22,067 bases of DNA from a virus, in the IMG/VR virus record IMGVR_UViG_3300022845_000025, positions 1-22,067 of that record. One strand, written 5' to 3'. Numbering within the stretch: position 1 is the stretch's first letter; each line of letters begins with the position of its first letter. A program made the translations under genes and the position numbers. Below the pieces are notes generated by a model, which was not told the origin of the DNA, made no database searches, and worked only from the letters and a program-made list of their open reading frames with translations. Below are positions 14,671 through 20,666 of the stretch, piece after piece.

Positions 14671-15292
14671 CGAGGATTTTTGTAAGAACCCGTCTATCAC
14701 GTACAAACTCTCTGAGAATGGCTATAAACCTGTTAATGAGGAACATCATTTCTTCAACTGAAACGACTTTTTCTGCAATCGAATTCGTCTTGTTTTGCGC
14801 TTCTATGAGCGTCTTTTTATGTGCTTGCAGCTTCGTGATCTGCTCATACTTCACGGCCTTGACTGCGCCAAGCCGGATGATGTTCATAATCTTCTTCATT
14901 GCCACGCCTTTGGATATCGTCCCGGCCTCCCCTTGTTTCCGGAGATTATCCATACGGAGCCACAACTCCGGCAGGGTGCTTTCATCTTCATCCGTTGAAA
15001 ACACCTCGACTATTTGCATATCAACGATGGCAATATCGTCAAGCAATGATAACGGTGCTTCGCTCGAGAGAGCGTCAAGGTAACGTTGGAGCGAAGATCC
15101 CTTGAGGTACTTAGAGTATTTACCGTGTTTGTAGTTCGCTGATGCTACGCCTCTAGGTGTGGCCCCGCCGTGAAATCGACAACGACCATTCGCAAGCCCG
15201 GGATTCTTACAGGGCTTGCCTGATCCTTTCGTTTTCGCTCCACAGAACTCCGTGTCAGAGACAGGAATAGGGGCCGTTTTCGACTTGTCCAT
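14624..15292 (-). CDS. Small-terminase-like protein with HGG zinc motif
   Basis: A 222-residue protein just before the large terminase. The N-terminus carries FCGAKTKGSGKPCKNPG and GRCRFHGGATPRG (C17, C28, C38, H41), a Cys/His set likely to bind zinc, followed by the HGG-[AS]-TP-G motif common in phage proteins in the TerS position. The rest is helical: residues 65-150 and 175-215 look like coiled-coil oligomerisation segments, with LDDIAIVDMQIVEV and LINRFIAILREFVRDRRV. A TerS would recognise pac or cos sites and form a ring. The direct DNA-binding evidence is only the motif class, so 'small-terminase-like' is used. Confidence 0.75.
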   Translation of the reverse strand: MDKSKTAPIPVSDTEFCGAKTKGSGKPCKNPGLANGRCRFHGGATPRGVASANYKHGKYSKYLKGSSLQRYLDALSSEAPLSLLDDIAIVDMQIVEVFSTDEDESTLPELWLRMDNLRKQGEAGTISKGVAMKKIMNIIRLGAVKAVKYEQITKLQAHKKTLIEAQNKTNSIAEKVVSVEEMMFLINRFIAILREFVRDRRVLTKILDAIEKTVLGNISGRA

Positions 15293-15307
15293 AGGGTTGC
15301 TATCGTT

Positions 15308-15970
15308 CTAAGGGGTTTTTTCGCCTGATTCTTTCTCAAAGTCTTTTCGGAGCCGGATCATTCGGGCGGTCTCCCAAGCTTGGCGGTACTCTGTTTCCTC
15401 GAATAGTTTAGAGAATCCGGTAACGTGCTTGAGTTTGAGGATCTCTTCTGCCGACATACCTAGATTCTCGCATACCTCAGAATCCGTCATTCCGTTCTCG
15501 AGCATTTGGAAAACCATATTCCCCATTCCTGTTACGGAGTGTTCTCCCCGGGCACGGTTGTGTCTGACTGTTGCTGCCATCCGCTCGTTGATATCCTTCT
15601 TTAGTACCACGATTGGCAATCTGCCGTTGTTGCGCTCGAGGATATCCTTTTGGGTCTTTGCCACGAAGTACCTATGAAACCCGTCGATGATTACGTATTT
15701 CTTTTTTTCCTCGTCATAAATCGTCACAATCGGTTGCGTGTAGCCATCTGCCTTGATGGACTTGTACAGCAGGCTCATTTCTTTTCGGGCTACTGCGTTG
15801 GGGTTGTAGTCGTTAGGCTCAACCTTTTCTATTGGGACCCAACGCACCAAGTCGATGGGTTGCTGAATAGGGGATAAAGAGTGCAGGAGTTCCCTTAGTT
15901 CGTTGAGGAGTTCAGCCTGACTATGTGAGCTTCGTACGTAGTCGGTTATGGCCTTTTTGATATCGCTCAT
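15308..15970 (-). CDS. ParB-fold protein with C-terminal HTH (IbrB-like)
   Basis: A 220-residue protein. After a helical start, residues 44-145 form a ParB/sulfiredoxin-like domain: WVPIEKVEPNDYNPNAV, the core IIDGFHRYFVAK (94-105) and VRHNRARGEH (135-144). This matches ParB-domain and IbrB-like co-activator proteins. A likely helix-turn-helix follows (NGMTDSEVCENLGMSAEEIL). ParB-fold proteins bind DNA and use CTP or ATP in several families, but there is no ParA here and no partition system is implied. In phages they may regulate late genes, aid packaging or modify DNA. It overlaps the 95-residue gene upstream by ATGA. Confidence 0.8.
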   Translation of the reverse strand: MSDIKKAITDYVRSSHSQAELLNELRELLHSLSPIQQPIDLVRWVPIEKVEPNDYNPNAVARKEMSLLYKSIKADGYTQPIVTIYDEEKKKYVIIDGFHRYFVAKTQKDILERNNGRLPIVVLKKDINERMAATVRHNRARGEHSVTGMGNMVFQMLENGMTDSEVCENLGMSAEEILKLKHVTGFSKLFEETEYRQAWETARMIRLRKDFEKESGEKTP

Positions 15971-16254
15971 ATGCTTGTTGCTTTCGGTATTGGGGTTACA
16001 GGTATCGAAATGTTGATCTGCGGACCACCAAAATAGGGTCGGTTTATTATTTTGTGCGCGTTTTTAGCAATTAACGAGCGTAATCCGTTGGCGGTGTCGG
16101 TTGCGAATTGATCCCACTCCGCGATAGTTGATTCCCTGCGTCTGCCCGTATTTTTGTCGAGAAACCAAATTCCGGAGCCGATGTAGCCCCGCATTTGCCG
16201 TCGAATAGCCTTTAGGTTTTCCCGCTCTATCCTGTATGGGTCCAGTTTGCTCAT
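15967..16254 (-). CDS. Small conserved-looking protein of unknown function
   Basis: A 95-residue basic protein, MSKLDPYRIERENLKAIRRQ at the start, then GSGIWFLDKNTGRRRESTIAEWDQFATD and a Pro/Ile-rich tail (ISIPVTPIPK). No motif was recognised. Its ATG overlaps the stop of the 53-residue gene and its stop overlaps the ParB-like start, both by ATGA, so it is coupled to both neighbours and is almost certainly translated. The Arg-rich first half and its place among DNA-binding genes allow, but do not show, a nucleic-acid role. Confidence 0.65.
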   Translation of the reverse strand: MSKLDPYRIERENLKAIRRQMRGYIGSGIWFLDKNTGRRRESTIAEWDQFATDTANGLRSLIAKNAHKIINRPYFGGPQINISIPVTPIPKATSI

Positions 16255-16412
16255 TTCTTTTTTGATTTCTTGTTTAGCCGGGCCTGTTCCTTCACCTGCA
16301 GGGCGGTGACTTTATCGTTTTCGAATGGGTGTTGAACCGGGTCAACCTTTAGGCCCATTGCCATCATTTGCGCCCTGTCTCCTAGTGTTGCCAAAAGCAT
16401 ATACCGCATCAT
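16251..16412 (-). CDS. Small 53-residue protein with coupled start and stop
   Basis: A short frame that fills the gap between two accepted genes. The ATG at 16412 overlaps the preceding stop (ATGA) and its TGA at 16251-16253 overlaps the next ATG (ATGA), so it fits the translational chain at both ends. It starts MMRYMLLATLGDRAQMMAMG and ends in a Lys-rich tail (ARLNKKSKKK). Met-rich and basic, without known motifs. The double ATGA arrangement is the main evidence that it is real. Confidence 0.65.
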   Translation of the reverse strand: MMRYMLLATLGDRAQMMAMGLKVDPVQHPFENDKVTALQVKEQARLNKKSKKK

Positions 16413-16717
16413 TTTATTCGCTCCCTGTTTATGATTTCAATATCGCTTGGAGGCTTCATCCCTGTCCAGTATTTGTAGCCGTCTAGGTAGAGGTGTGGCT
16501 TTATCTCTCCCTTAAAGTCCTCGAGTGTACCGTGATCCCGGGTGTACTGAATCACCGCGTTCCATCTGTCCCGTTTCCAAGAGTTCATCTTGCTACGAAC
16601 GAGATACCAATGGGGCCACTTTGCCATCGTCTTGGCGAAGTACCAAGTATCGTGTTCGAGCCACTTGGCAACCTCCTCCGGGGTCATTTTATCATCGTCT
16701 ACTGATAGCTTGCTCAT
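16409..16717 (-). CDS. Phage protein with YFAKTM-PHWYLVR motif
   Basis: A 102-residue protein. The ATG at 16717 is chosen (MSKLSVDDDKMTPEEVAKWL) because it overlaps the preceding stop by ATGA; the longer frame to 16753 would run into that gene. Residues 22-40 read TWYFAKTMAKWPHWYLVRSK, a form of the Y-FAKTMP-PH-Y-LR motif that recurs in small uncharacterised phage and prophage proteins; the biochemical role of that group is not known to me. A C-terminal YLDGYKYWTGM segment also looks conserved. Aromatic and basic character suggests binding of nucleic acid or a nucleotide. Confidence 0.7.
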   Translation of the reverse strand: MSKLSVDDDKMTPEEVAKWLEHDTWYFAKTMAKWPHWYLVRSKMNSWKRDRWNAVIQYTRDHGTLEDFKGEIKPHLYLDGYKYWTGMKPPSDIEIINRERIK

Positions 16718-17250
16718 TCTTTCACCTTGTATTCGTGTCCACACTCGGGGCATATAACATCCCGGTAGGTCATATCACCAACCATTTTAAGGGCTAGTTC
16801 GCGGGCTTGTCTTTGGATATCCTCCTCGGTCACGGTTTGTCCGGAGAACTGGGGTTCGCTTGTTGGGCTAAACTCCGGCCCGAAGGCTTGCGGAGCCTCA
16901 ACTCCCCAGTCAATTAGGTCCTCTTTCTCCCATTCGTTTGCTAATTGGTCCCAGTCCCATTCCCCGGGGTGGGTGTTATCCTTGATGATGAACTCCCGGA
17001 CTTTCTCCGGGCTAAGATCGGAGGACCTGATGAATGGTACCGCCTTCATCTTTAGTTTCAGGACTGCCCGGAGCCTCATGTTCCCACCGAGGACCACGTT
17101 GTTTTCATCAATAACGAACGGCCTCAACTCAAGCATTTCAGGGAAACCCCGGACGGACTCGACCAACTCCTTGAACTTTGATTCCGTTATGGTTCGCGGG
17201 TTATTGGGGTTCGGCGTAAGGTCCTTTGGGTTAATTTTTTCGAGTGGCAT
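16714..17250 (-). CDS. ParB-like domain protein with C-terminal Cys pair
   Basis: A 178-residue protein. LTPNPNNPRTI (11-21), VVLGGNMRLRAVLKLKM (52-68) and a helical VREFIIKDN region (84-92) are the classic ParB/Srx order: N-P-x-N-P-R, then GG-x-R-hydrophobic-x-A. The C-terminal VICPECGHEYKVKE (166-178) is a zinc-knuckle-like Cys-x2-Cys with only one cysteine pair, so a metal site would need a partner subunit. The N-terminal half resembles ParB domains that accompany DNA adenine methyltransferases, but no methyltransferase is fused or adjacent. It follows the QueE-like gene by four bases and precedes the YFAKTM gene with ATGA. Confidence 0.8.
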   Translation of the reverse strand: MPLEKINPKDLTPNPNNPRTITESKFKELVESVRGFPEMLELRPFVIDENNVVLGGNMRLRAVLKLKMKAVPFIRSSDLSPEKVREFIIKDNTHPGEWDWDQLANEWEKEDLIDWGVEAPQAFGPEFSPTSEPQFSGQTVTEEDIQRQARELALKMVGDMTYRDVICPECGHEYKVKE

Positions 17251-17254
17251 AGGT

Positions 17255-18007
17255 CTATTTTATCCTGTTCATTATCCGCACAAAATGCGGGTTACAGTTG
17301 TGTTCCCTAGTGAGACTCTCGGACAGCATTTCCTCTGTCCCATCTAGGTTGTGGATGAAAACTAGGGGTAGACTTTCGATTGGGTTTTCTGATCCCTGCT
17401 CCTGTTGGTACTCGGTCTCGATCTGTGTGCTTGGGTGAGCCAGTAGCCTTGAAAGTACGCCCGGGAAATCCTGGGGTTTATAATCAGGCATCGCGAAGAT
17501 GGCCTCGTTTGCTATCTCGAGACGAATATCTTTATCAATAATCTTGGGGGAAACCGTTATCCAGTTTGGCCATACCGCCTCCTTGTTCTCGGGAAGATAC
17601 CGCTCGGACATTGAAATGCTTCCGTTGGTTTCAAGCAGTACATAGAACCCGGCTGTACGGAGCGTTTCAACTAGGTTCGGGTCAATCTCGCTCAGGGGTT
17701 CTCCTCCTGTTAAAACGACAAACTTAATATGCTTCCCGGCCTCTTCTTTGACTTGGGCTAATATCGTTGAGGCGGTCAAGAACCTTGATCCCTGCTTCGT
17801 GAAGTCGGCGTTGCACCAAAGCGGACATAATGCCCCTGTTTTCTCTGCGTATCGTGTTCGGTCGCGGTCTGCTCCGTTCCACATATTGCAGCCGATAAAG
17901 GAGATGATAACGGCCTTTCTTCCCGAGTGATACCCGGTGCCATAAACCCCGGACTTGATAGATTTTACTCGGTAGGACATTACCGAGTTGGGGTTATTAC
18001 TGCTCAT
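17255..18007 (-). CDS. queE: 7-carboxy-7-deazaguanine synthase-like radical SAM enzyme
   Basis: A 250-residue radical-SAM protein of QueE type. QueE converts 6-carboxytetrahydropterin to 7-carboxy-7-deazaguanine on the route to preQ0 and queuosine. Seen: GYHSGRKAVIISFIGCNMWN with C40, then CPLWCNADF with C61 and C65 (C-x20-C-x3-C instead of the classical radical SAM CX3CX2C; other QueE enzymes have spaced variants), VVLTGGEPL at 97-105, LLETNGS near 125-131, and ITVSPK. Phages use this route to place 7-deazaguanines in DNA against host nucleases, but no QueC, QueD, FolE or DpdA is in the window. First gene of the leftward operon; its leader holds a weak third leader repeat. Confidence 0.85.
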   Translation of the reverse strand: MSSNNPNSVMSYRVKSIKSGVYGTGYHSGRKAVIISFIGCNMWNGADRDRTRYAEKTGALCPLWCNADFTKQGSRFLTASTILAQVKEEAGKHIKFVVLTGGEPLSEIDPNLVETLRTAGFYVLLETNGSISMSERYLPENKEAVWPNWITVSPKIIDKDIRLEIANEAIFAMPDYKPQDFPGVLSRLLAHPSTQIETEYQQEQGSENPIESLPLVFIHNLDGTEEMLSESLTREHNCNPHFVRIMNRIK

Positions 18008-18027
18008 AATGGGTAGCTAGTTTTAAT

Positions 18028-18068
18028 GTTGGTTTTTTAACTTACGGTAAACGGAAAAGGAAACCAAC
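18028..18068. repeat. Inverted repeat in the divergent control region
   Basis: GTTGGTTT (18028-18035) and AAACCAAC (18061-18068) form a perfect 8-bp inverted repeat with a 25-base spacer that contains the weak third leader repeat. It lies between the QueE start and the rightward promoter, where an operator for the leftward genes would be expected. It is not followed by a T-run in either direction. Confidence 0.4.
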
Positions 18069-18070
18069 CC

Positions 18071-18099
18071 TTGCATATGCCGTATACCGGAACTATATT
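18071..18099 (+). promoter_or_regulatory. Early rightward promoter, sigma70-like
   Basis: TTGCAT at 18071-18076 (4 of 6 to TTGACA), 17 bases, then TATATT at 18094-18099 (5 of 6 to TATAAT). Transcription would begin near 18106, giving a 110-base leader before the ATG at 18220. GCATATGC (18073-18080) is a perfect palindrome overlapping the -35 edge and could be an operator. The 9-mer CGTATACCG within the spacer recurs upstream of the gene at 19867. Confidence 0.6.
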
Positions 18100-18110
18100 A
18101 TCAGAGGAAC

Positions 18111-18135
18111 AGGGTAATTGTTGCGGAGTTACCCT
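18111..18135 (+). ncRNA. Leader hairpin 1 of the early operon
   Basis: AGGGTAA (18111-18117) and TTACCCT (18129-18135) form a perfect 7-bp stem with the 11-base loop TTGTTGCGGAG, starting about five bases after the predicted transcription start. The loop base run GTTGCGG (18120-18126) is fully complementary to CCGCAAC in the loop of hairpin 2. The palindrome could also serve as a DNA operator. Confidence 0.55.
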
Positions 18136-18163
18136 TTCCTTGAAACCTCCATCGGTTTTCTTT

Positions 18164-18213
18164 AGTCCTGTCTCGGTCGGCCCGCAACGCCACCGGGACG
18201 GGACTTTCTTTTT
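18164..18213 (+). terminator. Leader hairpin 2: intrinsic terminator / attenuator before the early genes
   Basis: Arms AGTCCTGTCTCGGT (18164-18177) and ACCGGGACGGGACT (18192-18205) pair over 14 bp with two wobbles that are U-G only in rightward RNA. A 14-base loop separates them and TTCTTTTT follows. This is a good Rho-independent terminator placed about seven bases before the first early ATG, so readthrough must be controlled. Since nothing is encoded upstream on this strand in the leader, an attenuation role is likelier than a simple gene end. Confidence 0.75.
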
Positions 18214-18219
18214 GCGACA

Positions 18220-19026
18220 ATGATTATAAGAGTCAGAAAGCGGGTTGCGAACTACGTTGTGGTCGATCAAGAAACGGCCCGGCTAAAAAGCATATCATTT
18301 AAGGCCCGGGGGTTGTGGCTCCTCATAATGAGTTTCCCCGACAACTGGGAATCCAACCCCGAACACCTCGCTAAACAGTCTGGAAAAGACGGACTCACCG
18401 CCGTTCGATCTGCACTAAAAGAACTTCAATCAGTCGGCCTTGCCCGGCTCATAAAACAGAAGGATCCAAGCGGGCAGTTTACAGGATCTCATTGGGACGT
18501 TTACGAAACACCGGACCTAAACACCGGGATGCAGGAAACCTCCATCCCGGTCCGAGATGCAGGTTTCCCGGAAGTCGGGAAACCCGAGAGTCGGGAAACC
18601 CTCGCTATAAGAAGTAACAACTCAGAAGAAAGAATTATCTCTCTAAGAGAGCCGACCCATTCGGGTTCATTGAAGGAGGACAGGAAAGTACACCCTGCAT
18701 TATCAATCTATGTTGACGTTTGCGGATTCGATCCCCCTCTTTATTTCTCGGACCTGATTATTCAGAAGGTCGGAATAGCCCCCAAAGGTTTAGAGCATTG
18801 GCGGGCAGTCTGTGAGACTTGGGTTGCCACGCCCGGTTGGAACGAGCGTCAGGTTAAGAAGATGATCGACGATCTTGATAACCAACGAGAAGAGAAGCCC
18901 AAGCGGACGTTCAGCAAGGACTCAGGTTCAGATCGTAAGCGAGGCAAACTTGGTACCGCCTCAAATCCCGGAAGGCCCGGGGGCTACATTCAAGGCACAG
19001 GCCCACTTCCATTTATAAAAAAATGA
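18220..19026 (+). CDS. Winged-helix replication-type DNA-binding protein
   Basis: A 268-residue protein, first gene of the rightward early block. Residues 1-90 (VANYVVVDQETARLKSISFKARGLWLLIMSFPDNWE, then EHLAKQSGKDGLTAVRSALKELQSVGLARLI, read as separate parts) form a helix-turn-helix or winged-helix domain of the type in phage replication initiators and primosome proteins: fixed-order helices with a KARGLW-L turn and a GLTAVR-AL-EL-S-GL recognition helix. The middle (95-165) is Ser/Gly/Pro-rich, likely disordered. Residues 170-225 (ALSIYVDVCGFDPPLYFSDL; HWRAVCETWVATPGWN) form a second helical region like the DnaD-type C-terminal part. The Lys/Arg- and Gly-rich tail follows. It probably binds the phage origin and loads replication proteins. 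Confidence 0.75.
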   Translation: MIIRVRKRVANYVVVDQETARLKSISFKARGLWLLIMSFPDNWESNPEHLAKQSGKDGLTAVRSALKELQSVGLARLIKQKDPSGQFTGSHWDVYETPDLNTGMQETSIPVRDAGFPEVGKPESRETLAIRSNNSEERIISLREPTHSGSLKEDRKVHPALSIYVDVCGFDPPLYFSDLIIQKVGIAPKGLEHWRAVCETWVATPGWNERQVKKMIDDLDNQREEKPKRTFSKDSGSDRKRGKLGTASNPGRPGGYIQGTGPLPFIKK

Positions 19027-19664
19027 TTTCGACCCACGACTTAAAAATCGACCTTGAACACTACCGGGCAGTTGAGGCTCGATTAAAACCTTTTGAGTTT
19101 CGGATTATGGATCGGGACTACAAGGTCGGGGATCGGATTTGCCTCCGCGCATATGACCGGGGACTATCAGAATATATTCAGGGACTCGGCATCATCTACG
19201 GCGAGATCACCTACATACTCGATCTCGATACCGTCACGTTCGCCAAGTTTCCTCCGGGGTTCGGAATACTCGGAATTTATTACGCGCCACTAACGAAGCC
19301 TCAAGGGGGAAATCCGATCAGTAGCTTAATTACAGAAGATCCGGATGAGTTCCTTAAAAAGATGACAGGCAAAACGCTCAAGGAGTTCGATCAAGGAGCA
19401 AGTAAACAATTGAGGTCCCAACTTCTCAGGGAGGATATCAACTCTCGTATATTTTACTCCCGCTCAGAAATGACTTCCCTTATTGCTAATTATAACATCC
19501 CGGGAAATGCTTTTTTCAGAAAGGCCGTTCCATTTGAAATGGTGGACCCAAGAAATTACACCGAGGGAGAAAAACTGATGCTATCAAAAGGCAGCAAGAC
19601 ACCTGTATTTGTTAACAGGTACAAAATTACAGAGTCTTGGATCAGGGGGTATCTACTAAAATAA
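19023..19664 (+). CDS. DUF3850 (ASCH/PUA-like) protein with unassigned C-terminal extension
   Basis: A 213-residue protein. Residues 1-95 match DUF3850: HDLKIDLEHYRAVEARLKPF, FRIMDRDYKVGDRICLR, ITYIL, and FGILGIYYAPL. The domain is ASCH/PUA-like, a fold that binds RNA or modified bases, and is commonly about 75-100 residues. Here about 115 residues are added, including TGKTLKEFDQGASKQLRSQL and a late KTPVFVNRYKITESWIRGYL. That extension is not recognised. Its ATG overlaps the previous gene by four bases (ATGA), so the two are coupled. The known proteins of this domain lack an established biochemical activity, so the function is open. Confidence 0.8.
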   Translation: MISTHDLKIDLEHYRAVEARLKPFEFRIMDRDYKVGDRICLRAYDRGLSEYIQGLGIIYGEITYILDLDTVTFAKFPPGFGILGIYYAPLTKPQGGNPISSLITEDPDEFLKKMTGKTLKEFDQGASKQLRSQLLREDINSRIFYSRSEMTSLIANYNIPGNAFFRKAVPFEMVDPRNYTEGEKLMLSKGSKTPVFVNRYKITESWIRGYLLK

Positions 19665-19700
19665 AAAAACCCGGGTGAGGAGACCGACCAACTCACCCGG
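19663..19700 (-). terminator. Leftward-facing terminator-like hairpin after the DUF3850 gene
   Basis: CCGGGTGAG (19671-19679) and CTCACCCGG (19692-19700) pair perfectly over 9 bp. Read leftward, the stem is followed after one G by TTTTTTT (19669-19663), a good intrinsic terminator for minus-strand RNA; read rightward it is followed by ATTCGAG with no U-tract. Nothing leftward is encoded above it in the window, so it may stop antisense transcription or protect the rightward mRNA end. Confidence 0.6.
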
Positions 19701-19866
19701 ATTCGAGAGACACGAGAACCTTTCGATTAACGATATCAAAAACTAACAACTAAAGATCGCCGAGTCAATACGGAAAAAACTACCATAACCTTCCGCTTTA
19801 CGGAACCTTACGTATACCGTACCGTCTAATCTATAAACAGGCCCCTATCAATAAAGAGACACCAAA
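19701..19866 (+). promoter_or_regulatory. Intergenic region upstream of the 129-residue gene
   Basis: About 165 non-coding bases. CGTATACCG (19811-19819) repeats a 9-mer found in the promoter spacer at 18081-18089. TATAAA at 19832-19837 could be a -10 box, with only a weak -35 (TTACGT, 18-base spacing). A small inverted repeat TTCCG/CGGAA lies at 19791-19805. An early promoter is plausible here. Confidence 0.4.
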
Positions 19867-20256
19867 ATGAGCAAGTTCAGCACCACCGTAAACTGCTTGG
19901 GACAGGAAATAACCGTCGAGTCAGCCACCTTCCTTGAACACTTCAAGGCCCTAGCCGGGATCTCGGACCTGAATCGTGATTACCGCTACTTCCACAAACG
20001 AACGGATGCCCTAATTAAGGACCGTTGGAGTTTGGCCCCGGTCAATAATCGGCCCGCGAAAGCCCCTTCACCAAATATCTATTTGTCTCACTCGGTCATA
20101 ACGGAGAAAGGTAAAAAAGGGGAGTATTTCAAACTGAGGGAGTTTCACACGCAATGCAATCAAACGCTCGGGCAGCTTAACGAGGAAAATCCAATAATCG
20201 GACTGTTTCCAAAGGCTGACGATGGTTTTTATAATCCAGAGGAGCAAACAGCGTGA
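19867..20256 (+). CDS. Early protein of unknown function (129 residues)
   Basis: The first gene after the second rightward control region. The N-terminus is beta-rich and reads MSKFSTTVNCLGQEITVESA; the rest is mixed, with a basic run KGKKGEYFKLREFHTQ near 80-95 and an acidic end. No domain was recognised. It begins at an ATG with AAAGAGAC upstream as a weak ribosome binding sequence. Its TGA stop overlaps the GTG start of the VRR-NUC gene, so it is likely translated together with the nuclease and may share its early role in DNA metabolism. Confidence 0.65.
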   Translation: MSKFSTTVNCLGQEITVESATFLEHFKALAGISDLNRDYRYFHKRTDALIKDRWSLAPVNNRPAKAPSPNIYLSHSVITEKGKKGEYFKLREFHTQCNQTLGQLNEENPIIGLFPKADDGFYNPEEQTA

Positions 20257-20666
20257 GCCGACCCAACCTTGAAGAACACCGCATTCAAAAGTCTTTTTTG
20301 GAGTGGTGCCACTACCAACGGCACAGCTTTCCAACGCTTGATCTTTTATATGCGATTCCAAACGGAGGGAATCGATCCAAAAGCGAGGCCGGGAGGTTCA
20401 AGGCCGAGGGAGTCAAGGCCGGAATGCCGGACCTGTGCCTGCCCGTACCGTCAGGTAGTTACTCGGCCCTATACGTAGAGGTGAAAACCAATAAGGGTCG
20501 GCTCCGCGATTCTCAGAAGGACAGGATCGACCTTTTGCGCCAAGCAGGGAATGCCGTAGTGGTGTGCCGGGACCTAGATTCTTTTATCGCCGTGATTCTT
20601 GCTTATTTCAAACTTAACTACCTGCGTGACGAACAACTCTTTAACGTTCCAATAGAGGAAATGTGA
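20253..20666 (+). CDS. VRR-NUC domain nuclease
   Basis: A 137-residue protein starting at a GTG that overlaps the preceding TGA (GTGA). It shows the stand-alone phage VRR-NUC pattern: an early Glu (EEHRIQKSFLEWC), YAIPNGGNRSKSEAG, RFKAEGVKAGMPDLCLPVP with D60, then YVEVKTNKGRLRDSQ with E76 and K78, and AGNAVVVCRDLDSFIAVILAYF. The D-(x)n-E-x-K order gives the PD-(D/E)xK active site. VRR-NUC enzymes act as structure-selective DNA nucleases; small phage versions are often near replication or recombination genes, as here. The stop overlaps the following GTG. Confidence 0.88.
   Translation: MSRPNLEEHRIQKSFLEWCHYQRHSFPTLDLLYAIPNGGNRSKSEAGRFKAEGVKAGMPDLCLPVPSGSYSALYVEVKTNKGRLRDSQKDRIDLLRQAGNAVVVCRDLDSFIAVILAYFKLNYLRDEQLFNVPIEEM

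Noticed and set aside
15308-17250. A plasmid-type ParAB partition system
   Set aside because: There is no ParA ATPase or visible parS repeat cluster; the genes are in a phage structural operon.
18008-18035. A preQ1 riboswitch ahead of the QueE-like gene
   Set aside because: CTAGCTACCC and an A-rich stretch are present, but the order is wrong: the A-rich part precedes the CTAGCTA part and there is no matching first stem.
18118-18165. A short TTG-started leader peptide ending at the attenuator
   Set aside because: The 15-codon frame TTG to TAG exists but has no proper ribosome binding site given the predicted transcript start, and no run of regulatory codons.
18037-18270. A 77-codon minus-strand frame across the divergent control region
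   Set aside because: It begins inside the early gene and runs through both leader hairpins; the region is better explained as promoter and leader.
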